From Leuctra nigra (lineage: Eukaryota > Arthropoda > Insecta > Plecoptera > Leuctridae), in contig OW203762.1 in NCBI GenBank assembly GCA_934045905.1, positions 50,369,411 through 50,433,410 on the forward strand: a stretch of DNA of 64,000 nt. The letters run 5' to 3'. Below, one piece after another: positions 11,301 through 21,185 of the stretch (the stretch's first letter is position 1; the number at the start of each line of letters is the position of its first letter). The notes below the pieces were generated by a model. It was not told the origin of the DNA and searched no databases. It worked only from the letters and a program-made list of their open reading frames with translations. Both the position numbers and the translations under genes were made by a program.

Positions 11301-11880
11301 CAATGGAAAAAAAAATTCCGTGGCCATTAGCCTCGCTGCAGATCAGTGCGACGTTAAGCTCCAGACAAAAAAATGCAAGGAAAATTTTGTACGGTTAATA
11401 TTGACAATCACTCTAGCATGACCATAGACACATAGTCACATACATAGTGAGTATATATGTCTATGAAATGACCCTCAAAATATGTATTTAGAAAACCAGG
11501 TGTCCACATTTACTTGACTGTGCATTTACTTTGCTTGAATACCTATTTTGTGTGAACTTCCAGACAAGACAAGCCCCGTCCTATTGAAGACATTCGTTAA
11601 CTTGATCACCATCCCTGAGTGCCATGAGGCATTCCTGAGGAAGAACGCCAACCTAACACTGAGCGAGAACCAGATATGCGCTGGAGGCGACGGCGTCACC
11701 GACTCCTGCAGCGGCGACAGCGGCTCGCCGTTGAAGAGGTTCGAAGACAACAGCGAGAAATACACGCAGTATGGAATCGTATCGTACGGGACAAGTCGTT
11801 GTGCGATGAAAGGGCTGCCTGCCATTTACACCTCCGTCAGCAAATACATCCCGTGGATTCTCGACAATATCCATGCGTGA
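5378..11880 (+). CDS. CLIP-domain serine protease A (5 exons, 391 aa)
   Basis: Exons: 5378-5456, 5978-6361, 8221-8320, 9145-9440, 11564-11880. All introns are GT-AG with phases 1,1,2,1, and the joined length is 392 codons with stop. Exon 1 is a signal peptide (MSIMRAVVLLVPLVLAAVLT...). Exon 2 holds a Cys-rich CLIP domain (first Cys in TSCQ, last pair VVCCP), a Pro/Thr linker with EPPTTEPPTTEP, the inter-chain Cys (PGCGVAF) and the activation site DR-IIRG. Exon 3 has the His motif LTAAHC, exon 4 the Asp motif NDIALIEL, exon 5 the Ser motif CSGDSGSPL. Asp six residues before the Ser predicts trypsin-like cleavage. Family knowledge: secreted zymogens in haemolymph cascades. Which cascade is unknown. 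The odd point is GDSGSP instead of GDSGGP. Confidence 0.9.
6712..7645 (+). mobile_element. Dispersed GAGCGAGCG element, copy 2 (near full length), intron 2 of gene A
   Basis: It begins ttgagcgagcgtagcgagcg and ends tgctcgctcatcaacgcgtt followed by acactgagcgttttcctagt. The first and last blocks are partly complementary (TTGA-GCGAGC). The body is AT-rich with the shared phrase caatcgatctgaaattttg. There is no meaningful ORF. Four copies in the window share these ends, so this is a non-autonomous family of roughly 0.6-0.93 kb. Confidence 0.8.
8383..8794. mobile_element. Foldback/MITE in intron 3 of gene A
   Basis: Outer arms ggcggccat...ttgtcgacac (8383-8410) and gtgtcgacaaatggccgcc (8776-8794) are inverted. 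Inner arms tccattcacc.taagaatg (about 8422-8470) and cattcttacagtgaatgga (about 8585-8630) are also inverted, as are the ctgtcaagccat and atggcttgac blocks. No ORF is present. Confidence 0.65.
8965..9092. mobile_element. Short MITE, 128 bp, just upstream of exon 4 of gene A
   Basis: The ends are ggggtgggattacataaaat and, inverted, ggggtgcgatcacataaaat. Internal arms cacggtgacaag and cttgtcaccgtg pair near the centre. It sits about 50 bp before the exon 4 acceptor, so it may lie close to the branch point of that intron. Confidence 0.75.
9512..10375 (-). mobile_element. Dispersed GAGCGAGCG element, copy 3 (864 bp, inverted), intron 4 of gene A
   Basis: Read on the minus strand it runs from ttgagcgagcgaagcgagcg to acgcgttactcagagcgttt and cctag. 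The unfilled counterpart is visible at 1427-1475: the flanking sequence is continuous there except for a few bases, and here it is split at aaaatatta / cccatattat. This indicates insertion after the A'/A duplication. Confidence 0.82.
10407..11246. mobile_element. TA-flanked long-palindrome (foldback) element, copy 1, 840 bp
   Basis: The left end is ccgggtggcccaaaaatagt after TA. The right end is its inverse (aatgggccaccc then TA). Pairing continues inward over most of the element: ctgtgaagaaactactgcag with ctacagtagtttcgtcacag, and cggagctcaaagagcgcg with its inverse near 11040. Tc1/mariner-like elements duplicate TA, so this is probably a non-autonomous member. No transposase was seen. Confidence 0.85.
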
Positions 11881-12000
11881 TCGCTCACATAACACCTCCT
11901 TGCCCTTCTCTTCAAGGAAGAAGTCTCTTTAATCACTCTTTAATTTTATTTATGACGTATAGTGATATCTCCTCTGTAATCCTAAGCATTGGATCTTGTA

Positions 12001-12210
12001 CACTCGGCACAACAAAAATTGATCGTTGAACAAATTTGAATGACTGCTGGTCATGTTCCATACCAATCAAAGCTTGTTATTATCATTTAAATGTGAGATC
12101 ACCTACTAGAGTGAGGCAAGGAGATCGCTTGGACTGACTTCTGATGGTGCGTACTGACATTTATCAGCCTATCAGATTTATTGAACGATCAATTTTTGTT
12201 GTGCCAAGTG
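12001..12210. mobile_element. TA-flanked MITE, 210 bp, 3' flank of gene A
   Basis: The 24-25 bp terminal inverted repeats begin cactcggcacaacaaaaatt and cacttggcacaacaaaaatt. TA flanks lie at 11999-12000 and 12211-12212. The paralogous site near 3079-3080 reads ggatcttgta then ccccctgact with no insert, which is a natural empty site. A second copy with about 90% identity lies at 51983-52191. Confidence 0.93.
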
Positions 12211-12400
12211 TACCTCCTGACTATAACTGAACCTTGCAAGCGTCAGTTCTGGAGAGATCACCAAATTCCATTATGTCTGTGAGAACTCGGGTATTACAGC
12301 GAACAAAATGATCAAATGCCTACTTAACGCTTTGCTAGCGGGTTTCTCAAAAGAAGCCACATTGTGTTATTGTATTGTGTGACTTTCTGCTCTTTAGCTC

Positions 12401-12406
12401 AATAAA
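12401..12406 (+). promoter_or_regulatory. Polyadenylation signal AATAAA of gene A
   Basis: AATAAA in tttagctcaataaatgattt lies 520 nt after the TGA of gene A. It corresponds to the signal at 3256 in the duplicate. The distance is larger because of the extra sequence and MITE at 11915-12210. Confidence 0.5.
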
Positions 12407-12769
12407 TGATTTAAAACTTGGACTTCACTTACTCTTCTTTAAATTTACTCTCCCCAGAAAATATGGTAACTCGATACTTGATGGTTACAGATCTGGATAT
12501 TCTTCTCTCCTCATATCGATTGGAACAGAATGTTTTTTAGTAGCAGAAAGAGGAAATTTACAAAGTTTATTAGCGTGATTTCGAAACAGAATAATTCATT
12601 TTTAAACCTTTATTAAAGTATACATACCTAATCAGCTATTTTACATGTCTCCTTGAACTATAGGTCATCTCAAGCGCGCAAAGAAGAGAAGAGGCAAAAC
12701 ATATGATGGCCGATCAAAGCTCAAGATTACAGAAGAAATGCACTTGACCAAGATACAATTACCAAGTAC

Positions 12770-12972
12770 AAACTTTACCACCAAAGATTTTAAGCCCTAA
12801 ACCGGCATAACTGTATACAATAACTCAACTATCGGACTATTACCATGATACAGCTTACTAATAGTTATGTACATTTAACATCGTTAAGTTTTACCGGTAA
12901 AACATTGTATAGCTAATATTGCATAATAGCTTTATTGGTAGCCTTGGTACTTCGTTGTGAATCTAGTCCAAG
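12770..12972. repeat. Diverged relative of the 18.5-kb MITE
   Basis: The order ttttaagccctaaaccggca, attaccatgata, ttaccggtaaaacat, and tacttcgttgtgaatctagt matches 18499-18740 in the same order. The outermost terminus is degraded. It lies between the convergent 3' ends of genes A and B. Confidence 0.6.
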
Positions 12973-13112
12973 CAAAGTGGAATAGTATAATATTTGATTT
13001 TATGGTATTCCAAATTGTATTCGTCTCTTACAATGCTTCTAAAACCAAAATAATTCCTCTTTTGAATCTACGACCATCGAACACACTTCACATTTAAGCA
13101 TCGAGATGTATA

Positions 13113-13946
13113 CCGGGTGGCCCAAAAAAAACATCCAACGGGCGAGACATCACTGTGGCGAAACTACTGCGTATATCGGGCTGCAAAAAACACCAATTAT
13201 ACCAAACATACTAAGGTCAAATAAGTGAAACTTTGAACAGCATAACTTTTATAGGAAAAACGTTGCAGCTGTTCGAATTTCGTTGTCGAAAAATCGTTTA
13301 TACGAAGCTCAAAAATAATGCGTCCAGAAAATGTCCAATGGCTGTGACACTGTTTACTCAAAACAGCTGACGATATCAAGCTGAAAATTGCATATGTTAT
13401 TCAGAATATATTACTTTCGATTGTGTAAAAATTTCAATTCATTTGAATCAATGAAACGAAAGTTATGTTATCTAGAATATACGCTTAAAAAGCATAAAAC
13501 AAAAGAGATAAATTCTCAAGTTTTGTTTCACATGTTAATTTTAGAGGTGTATCTTCCCAATTTCCTGTTTTTAAGCTCAAGTTCAAGAAACCATAACTTT
13601 CGTTCCACTGATTCAAATATATTGAAATTTGTATACAATAGAAAGTCATATGTTTTGAATAATATTTGAAATTTTCAGCCTGATATCATCTGTAATCTTG
13701 AAAATAAAGGTGCCCATGCCATTGGACTTTTTCTGAATGCGCGCTCTTTGAGTTCCGTATAATCGATTTTTGACAACCAAATTTGAATAGCTGTAACTTT
13801 TTACCTACAAAATAAATGTTTTTGAAACTTTCACACATTAAACGTTGGTATGCTTTTTATAACATGTAAAATTTTCGGACTTATATCTAAAGTAGTTTCT
13901 TCACAGCGGTGTCTTGCCCATTGGACGTTTTTTTTGGGCTACCCGG
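13113..13946. mobile_element. TA-flanked long-palindrome (foldback) element, copy 2, 834 bp
   Basis: The left end is ta then ccgggtggcccaaaaaaaac. The right end reads gggctacccgg then ta. The arms match the copy at 10407-11246 across nearly their whole length, so this RNA or DNA strand could fold into a very long hairpin. TA lies at 13111-13112 and 13947-13948. The small ORF inside (13388-13669) is low-complexity arm sequence, not a gene. Confidence 0.88.
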
Positions 13947-14121
13947 TATTAGAATATTTGAATAAATATTTCATAAATAAATAAAATACTTTAATTAAAA
14001 CTGAAAGCTTGGTTTCAATAATGTGTGGAAAGTCTTCCAATTTGTACCATGATAAAAACTAGGTATTTACCCATGTATTTACCAAAGGAAATTGACGCTT
14101 CTATTTCTTCTTGCTCTCACC

Positions 14122-17100
14122 TCAGTCTTCCATATTATCAAGAATCCACTCCAAGTACGTTTCGACCCTCGTGTAGACCGACGTCCCGACGTCGTCGCAC
14201 TTCCTGGCCGGCGCCGCGAGGACGCCGACGAGATAGCTGATCCGCGTGTTGACATTGTTGCCCAGCGTCGTGATGAGAGGCCCGCCGACGTCGGCCTGGC
14301 AGCTCGTCTTAGACGTCGTCTGGACGCCGGTGCACAGATCGCCGCGAGGAACTTGGCGACCGACGCGCTCCTCACAGATGGGGCCGGCCATTGGCGCCAC
14401 CGATGACTTGAGGAGGACGTCAGTGCGAGGGGCGAAGACTGAAACAAGATTACTTGGTGGCAGGTGGTGGGATGGACAGATGTGTGACACTTGTGGAATG
14501 CACATTGCTTGTAATCTTCACTTTCCTTTTATTTACACATTTTTATTTAATTTCACTTTGCATTACGTATCATTTTAATAGTAGACGTATTCAATCTCAC
14601 ATTATCATGACTTTTTGGGATCTAAGGCACCAAGTATCTAGCCAACCGTTTTGTAGTATTTCCATATTTCTATAATCTGCGAATAAACTTTCTTTTTTAA
14701 CTTTAAATCTTGTGAGATAAAATCCCAGAGTTCAAGAGTCGCCATGAAACTCAGAGCCTACTTGTGTCAGTGATCCCCCAACCAGCGGCGACCAGTCTCA
14801 AGGTCAGCACTTCGCCGTCGTCACTTGCCAAACTCTTCGTCGGGAGACAAACAGGAACCACGAAATCTGCAATGCAAAACATCCGTTGTGTTAACCTTTT
14901 ACATACTAAATATTAACAACAATAATAAGTAAAATTTTGGTAATATTATTATAATATTATTTTATAATATTATTATTAAAACAGATTTGCATACAGTGTA
15001 CACGACACGGTGTCTGAGTAAGCCATTTCTAAGAAGTTACGAATTATTGTTTCCTTAAGGCTTTAAATTAAAGTAAGATTACAATTAAAAACTACAGGAC
15101 TATGGTCGGTGACAGGCAAAGATGAACCCTGTTTAGCATTGCCAGGTATAGGCCGGCCCATGCTAGCGCGGGTTCATCTTTGCCTGTCACCGACCTTAAC
15201 ATACTAATAGCCTCAAGCCATTGGTATTTCATCAGAAAATACTCCCGTCAATCTATTCCACTCCACAATTCCTCATCCAATTGCTGAATTGCTTCCATAT
15301 TTAGATTTTAAACCCTCTCGAAATATTTTCCACCTATGGTCATTCCTCCCTCTATATATATCGGGTCGTATCGTATCTTCTAGATCTTCTAGTTCCTTCT
15401 AAAGTTTTAATCCAGTAACTGCTCGGTAAATTTTTGTTAGTCTAGATATTCTTATTCTCTCTTTAAGTGGTTCCCAATTCATGCTCTTTACCAAGTTTGT
15501 TACAATATTATATTTCATAGTTTGAGTGGGACATCCCTCATGCTTGACACCATCTTGTTGGAACCATTCAGAATAGTGTAATTCGTTTTCTTTGTTGCAA
15601 TATTTGATAGTTTTAATTAGTTACCTACCTCGGCAATAGGCTACTGAGAATTCTTTAATACCAAGACGAATCACTTAATAACAAAGCATCGATTTACCTC
15701 AATTTGAACGATAAAACTGACCTGTCAACGTGCCAATATACCTAATGTCCACTTTAGAGGAAAAATTCATTTTTGCATTATAAAACAAAAGCATTCGTGC
15801 AACCTGAACTGCAACGGTCGGCTTAAGCCTGATGCACAATTGAATTAAGGTTTATGGTTTAGTGTTTAGTGTTTAGTGTTTAGTGTTTAAGAGAAATGAA
15901 AGGTGCTGTTATAACGTTACCATGCACAACTGTCATAAGCGTTATAAGGTTTAGTGTTTAAGGTTTAAGCTGAAATAAGAAATCAACAAAATCCATTTCT
16001 TATTGCAAAACACTATTTCACCTTATGACGAACCAATCAGAAGAGAGCAGAGTAAATGTCAATGTCAAATATGTACGGGAAAATGAAAAGTCGTCTGAAT
16101 TAATGTCATTGGAAGCATTTTAATTTGATATTTGTGCCTAATCTTGCTCATAAATTTGTTTCCATATCATTTTTCGATCAATTATTTAATTTTATCACGT
16201 GGTGAAATAACCTCGTGAAATAAGCAATTGTGCACTGGACTCTGTTATAACATCTTAAACACTAATCACTAAACATTAAACCATAAACCTTAATTCAATT
16301 GTGCATCAGCCTTTACCCATGCGTTAATACTACTGATTTTAAAATTAAAATTCTATACATTTTCCAAGCTGGATATTTCGTGGAAAGAAGTTCGCTTTCA
16401 CTTTCTCGATCATTGAGATGCATTAGTTAGTTTAGAACTTTCTTGGAAATTGGTATCAACGCAGATGCAATGTAATATGAACATTTTAATACACATTTTA
16501 ATTATCCATATAGATCGTATCTTAGTGATATAGGACCTATATTAAACTTTGTATTTCCTTATAAATAACTGACATCACAAGAAAACCTCTGCGCGTGCTG
16601 CTAACGAAGATATCGTCTTGACCTGGAGGCCAAGTCTGAAATATACGCTTTCAGGACGCAAACGCTCTCGGACGTCAATAAGTCCCATTTTACTGCAAGA
16701 ATGATCGACATTGAAACATAAAGTCATGCAACTTATTTGATTACCATCCAGCAATCTATTTTAAACAATTTATTAACATTATAATTATTATTACAGATAT
16801 TATACAGTCATTAAAAATTAAGCTAAACAGTTGACAGTTGATTTCAAGGTTGCATTCTTACATTGAACAGTACTTATTGACGTCCGAGAGCGTTTGCGTC
16901 CTGAAAGCGTAAGTTTCAAGACTTCATGGCCTCCTCCGAGGAGACCTACGCGGTTCGAAGACGACCTTCTCGCGAAGCCTGACGAGCGCGATGTTGTTGC
17001 TGAGCGAGTCCGACGACTCGTAGCGTGGATGTCGGACGATGCGACGGACGCGGTACTCTTGCGGAGGGCGTCGGTTGCACACCACGACGCCCTCTTCGTC

Positions 17101-20100
17101 CTCGACGCCGTTCAGCTCGCAGTCGTGCTCCATGTTCACGTTGTACTCGCCCAGCCGCACGCTCACGCTGACGCGGAACAGAATGCTTCTTCTCAAGGAT
17201 CAGGCTTACAAAGAGTAATCAAGTCTCATAGCAGAATGCAGTTCTACTCAAGGATCAAGCTTACAAAGAGTAATCAAGTCTCATAGCAGAATGCAGTTCT
17301 ACTCAAGGATCAAGCTTACAAAGAGTAATCAAATCTCATAGCAGAATGCAGTTCTACTCAAGGATCAAGCTTACAAAGAGTAATCAAGTCTCATAGCAGA
17401 ATGCAGTTCTACTCAAGGATCAAGCTTACAAAGAGTAATCAAGTCTCATAGCAGAATGCAGTTCTACTCAAGGATCAAGCTTACAAAGAGTAATCAAGTC
17501 TCATAGCAGAATGCAGTTCTACTCAAGGATCAAGCTTACAAAGAGTAATCAAGTCTCATAGCAGAATGCAGTTCTACTCAAGGATCAAGCTTACAAAGAG
17601 TAATCAAGTCTCATAGCAGAATGCAGTTCTACTCAAGGATCAAGCTTACAAAGAGTAATCAAGTCTCATAGCAGAATGCAGTTCTACTCATTAGATTAGA
17701 TTAGATTAGTTTGGTTTAACGGCGCGTCAACGACGAGGTTATATTGCGCACATTAATTTTATATTTAACTTTGTTGAACATAATTGGAGGACATGGGGAG
17801 GGGTCAACCTAACGGGCACGATCCGGGGGAGTCCAGCACTGGTGGGAAGGCCAGGCCGGAATGGGGACAGACCGGGGGGGGGGGGGAGACTTCGGGCCGG
17901 TGGGACCCGATTTCAGGGGGATCACCATTTCGAGGGGGGTGGCCGGCCCGAGGGGCCCGCGAATTAGGGGAGGGCATGGGACTAGGTCGACCCTGGACTG
18001 CACTTGGTTGGGGCCAACTCGTATGTGAGCCGGCCCCTTAAGCCCCACCACCACGTCAAGGTGGCAGTCCATTGGTGGGGGCAGTTCTACTCAAGGATCA
18101 AGCTTACAAAGAGTAATCAAGTCTCATAGCAGAATGAAGTTCTACTTTATAAATAATTAATGCGACAATATTATGCCCGGAAGACTCTGATTTTTGTATT
18201 AGTTTCGAAGTATTCCAAATCATTCATTCTCTGTATGTGCCACCTGATTGTAAACCATTATTGCACTGTGTTAATAAAGATTTTATAAAAAGACTAAGGG
18301 CCGTTATTACACAAGGTAAACTATGCCAGATTAACGACACATTGGACACAGCACAGCTAATAAGATTCTTCACGAAGGCCGGGGTTTCAATGTCCTGCTA
18401 CACCAGTACCTAGTTCAGTTTTAAACGGTCATTCAAGGAAAGTCATTGGTTGATGTCATGACAATATCTTCTCCTAATCATTAGTATACAATTCATCAGG
18501 GGCTGGATTCACAAAAGGTTTTAAGCCCTATACCGGCATTACTTTATGCCGGTATAACAATAAAACTACCAATATATCTATTACCATGATATTATCATGT
18601 CAACACTTGGTATTTTATCATTTTAAATGGTGATCTGCATAATTATATTCATAAAGATATGCCGGTAAAACATGGTAATTGCTAATATTGATACTAGTTT
18701 TTTCGGTCATAAAGTTATACTTCTTTGTGAATCCAGCCCCAGAGTATTGAAAAACTGACCCTAAAACAGTTGAATTTAATCGAAAGGTTAGGTAATCCAC
18801 CACAATTTAACATTGTCTATAATGATCATATTCATTTACTGATTGAACATTTGTCCAGGTCCAGGATTTCATCACTGCAAATAGAAAGGAAAGCTACCTA
18901 ACTGTTTTTATCTTACCACAGCAAATATCATAATGTCGACTTACAGTTGCTTGGAGAAGTCGTCAGGCCTGACACAATGTGCCGACGTCAGCACGTAGTA
19001 CTCGGAGATTAGAGTTCCTGCACATCGGTACTCTGTGTCCCCACCGCCCACTGAAAACATCACATGCAAGTACATAAAGATCAGTGGTCACATCGCACAT
19101 CCTGACATGTTTAGACACATCATTGTCTTCAATTCAGTCGATTTTTATTTTCCTTGCGTTGTTTTTCAACTAACTTTATTTATATTGCAATCTCATTTGA
19201 CGTCACTCAGCTGACTAAAATTTAACTGGGACCCTATTCCAGAACGGTTTCCCAATTCCATCCTAATGGAATCCGGTCACGGCTAAAAGGATTAACATTG
19301 CATGGAATCGAATTCCAATCAAATGAGGATTTTAAAAGTTCGGGAATAGGGTCCCTGGGGGCAGATGCTCTCAGTAAGTAAGTTAAGTACTCGGTATTTC
19401 TAAGTATTTAAGTATTTCTTAATATTATATCCTTTCTTTCATACTTTTTTTTTTTTTTTTAATCTTTCTTTCACAACTGTATTTAAGACGATACACAATT
19501 TATATACAATTAAACTATTGAAAATTGCCTGTCCCCCAGTAAATCAATTCACCAAGATTGAGGTCTGTTACCATAGCAACCATAGCAACCAGTGATATTA
19601 TATTAAACTTATTGTATTTCCTTATACATTACTGACAATCGAAGATAACGACTTTACCTATATGCAACCTAAATGGGACTGATGCAATGCAACTGTACCC
19701 AATTTGCCGTGGTTTTCTCAGACGAGAGGCACCGGTCTTCTCAGCTATACGAATACTTTTGGGACGTTCAAACCGTGTTCCAGGACACTGCTTTTAAACT
19801 TAGGTATATGGCAGGCAATCATCTGACATCACAAGCTGACCAACATCTTACGGGAGGACTTGATTTAATTTCCTCACCTATTTTATTTTATACTTCTCCT
19901 GTCTTTCTTTTTAATAACTTTCTTTCACAACTGTATTTAAAATACAATTGAACTATTGAAAAATTGCTTGTCCCCTAACAATGAACAAGATTGAGGTATG
20001 TTGTTACCAAGCAACCAGGGTGAAGCAACTACCCTCTACCTTGATATTGCAACAGAGCGAGCCAAGGAAACTCTCCAGGAACTGTCGCTTCTTTCCCCAG

Positions 20101-21117
20101 AATCCTGTTCTTGATCCCGACGCCGCAGTCGTGGTGATTGACAAGCCGCAGATTCGGATGTCGGACGTCGGAAGTGTTCTTCGCGACGCCCTCCTCGTCG
20201 TCCGCGTCGGCGCCGTCGAGGTTGGTGCCGTCGCCGCCGACGCGCAGCAGCGTGAACGCCTCGTGGCAACACACCTCGAGGAGGCCGTCGTGGAGGCCGC
20301 ACAGGTGCTTGCGGAAGAGCTCCAGCGCCGTCGGCAGGTCGAAGGCGCGGTGCAGGAGGCGCGATTGGCGGGGACATTGAGTCAAGGACGTGCAGATGTA
20401 CTTGTTCGGACAGCGTCGGTAGCGGATGTCTGTGGACACACATTCAACAGGTTACTTAGGCAGTGAACTGGTTTTATTGAATAATAAACATCATTCATTC
20501 AAGGGTAACGCTAAAAGTCACATGCGGATGAAACTGAGATAAACGAGGTTTTATGTTGAAACGTGTATATCTTCCATACAAATCGATAATTCAATTGAGT
20601 TCTTCAAGACTTTTTGGCAATATTTTCTAGAAACCGAGGGTATATTCTGAAAGCTCATAAAAAATTTCAAGATTACAGCTAAACTAATTTTTCTACTAAT
20701 GGACTCATAGCGTTATCTCCCTGTGCTCTTCAGTTTCTTTTTGAACTGCTTCTTCAAATGTCTAAATGTTCAAGTAGGATGGCGACGGAAGAATGATTAT
20801 GATTATAATGATGTTGGGGAAATGATGATGAAAAATAGATAGGGAAGGAGGCGGTCACAGTCAGGAAGTAAAGGACGTCCGAGAAAATCGAACCCGGGTC
20901 CTTTAGAGTGCCAGTATATAGGGTGTTGATAGCTGAGCGAACCCTGTAAGTTCAGTTTATCGAATTCCTTCTCCACAAAGTGTGAAGACGAGAAGTACCT
21001 GATTGGACACCCATCCACGCACTGGCCTCATGATGTGAACTCACATGTGGATCGAGCGCTGATCAAATGATGTCCAAGAACTGAGACAATCAGCGACAAA
21101 ACAAGTATTTTGACCAT
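14122..21117 (-). CDS. CLIP-domain serine protease homologue B, catalytically dead (6 exons, 402 aa)
   Basis: Exons in transcript order: 21117-21045, 20429-20040, 19050-18945, 17167-16950, 14866-14762, 14438-14122. Phases are 1,1,2,1,1, and the joined length is 403 codons with stop. Exon 1 is a signal peptide (MVKILVLSLIVSVLG...). Exon 2 has the CLIP domain (RRCPNKYICTSLTQC ... EVCC), a DDEE-rich linker, the inter-chain Cys HDCGVG and cleavage site NR-ILGK. His is kept (LTSAHC), but the Asp motif reads NNIALVRL and the Ser motif reads CQADVGGPL, so Asp and Ser are both lost. Family knowledge: such homologues act as cofactors or regulators of protease cascades. Compared with A, C and D it has one extra intron (16949-14867). 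It is convergent with gene A. Confidence 0.88.
15104..15195. repeat. Short perfect inverted repeat, intron 4 of gene B
   Basis: Arms ggtcggtgacaggcaaagat+gaaccc and its exact inverse (26 bp) enclose about 40 bp. It looks like a tiny MITE or a stable hairpin. No clear target duplication was identified. Confidence 0.75.
15826..16312. mobile_element. PIF/Harbinger-like MITE, 487 bp, intron 4 of gene B
   Basis: The terminal inverted repeats start agcctgatgcacaattgaat and aggctgatgcacaattgaat and continue through taaggtttatggtttagtg. The 3-bp flank TTA lies at 15823-15825 and 16313-16315, as expected for PIF/Harbinger. A (gtttagt)n microsatellite lies just inside the left arm. No ORF is present. 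Confidence 0.88.
16625..16940. repeat. Inverted duplication of the 5' end of intron 4, gene B
   Basis: The left arm (16625-16690) and right arm (16865-16940) share acgctttcaggacgcaaacg and ctctcggacgtcaataagt as inverse copies, plus a weaker ggaggccaagtct / aagacttcatggcctcc pairing. The right arm ends within about 10 bp of the exon 4 donor (GTAGGT at 16949). Confidence 0.8.
17187..17690. repeat. 55-bp tandem repeat array, intron 3 of gene B
   Basis: About nine near-identical units of tactcaaggatcaagcttac + aaagagtaatcaagtctcat + agcagaatgcagttc, spacing 55 bp (for example 17245 and 17300). A further unit continues at 18081-18145 beyond a SINE insertion. In transcript orientation the array ends about 20 bp before the exon 4 acceptor. 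Confidence 0.93.
17691..18080 (-). mobile_element. SINE-like retroposon, 390 bp, inserted in the 55-bp array
   Basis: It has a perfect 13-bp target duplication gcagttctactca at 17678-17690 and 18081-18093. On the minus strand it ends with a (tctaa)n tail, preceded by acgcgccgttaaaccaaact, a 3' end typical of target-primed retroposons. It is GC-rich, with a G/C homopolymer near 17874-17886. No box A or box B is obvious. The small ORFs here are spurious. Confidence 0.85.
18499..18740. mobile_element. MITE, 242 bp, intron 3 of gene B
   Basis: The inverted termini ggggctggattcacaaaagg and ggggctggattcacaaagaa enclose an AT-rich body with taagccctataccggcatta. A diverged relative lies at 12770-12972. 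No ORF is present. Confidence 0.85.
19228..19355. mobile_element. Small MITE, 128 bp, intron 2 of gene B
   Basis: The ends gggaccctattccagaac and (inverse) gggaccctattcccgaac, with inner tggaatcc / ggattcca-like pairing. Confidence 0.7.
19462..20022. repeat. Direct repeat pair of about 115-130 bp, intron 2 of gene B
   Basis: 19462-19592 and 19908-20022 share tctttctttcacaactgtat, caattRaactattgaaaaatt, gcttgtcccc, and caagattgaggtRtgttRttacca. The second copy ends next to the exon 2 donor, so intron sequence adjoining the 5' splice site has been copied downstream. Confidence 0.7.
20800..20960 (-). mobile_element. tRNA-derived SINE-like sequence, intron 1 of gene B
   Basis: On the minus strand tcgctcagctatcaacaccc ... 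ggacccgggttcgattttct resembles a tRNA-like head, with a good box B (GGGTTCGATTT). A trinucleotide-like AT tail follows at 20800-20830. No target duplication was identified. Confidence 0.45.
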
Positions 21118-21139
21118 GGTGAATGCACTTCGCAAACTG

Positions 21140-21185
21140 CAACGACTGAATGGTGCATCCACTGCACTCCATGCACATTTAAAGA
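21140..21185 (-). promoter_or_regulatory. Core promoter candidate of gene B
   Basis: On the minus strand a TATA-like ctttaaat (21183-21176) lies 30-36 nt before an arthropod-type initiator tTCAGTc (A at 21147), which itself is 30 nt before the ATG at 21117. Spacing fits a TATA-Inr promoter. Confidence 0.45.

Larger units (their letters stand above)
11488..12800 (+). repeat. Segmental duplication, right copy (partner 2638-3740)
   Basis: It includes the last exon of gene A and its 3' flank. See the left copy. Differences are concentrated outside the coding exon. Confidence 0.85.

Noticed and set aside
13388..13669. 93-aa ORF (+)
   Set aside because: It is arm sequence of the foldback element and has no family features.
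17784..18072. ORFs on both strands in the GC-rich stretch
   Set aside because: They lie wholly within the SINE-like insertion and are low in complexity.
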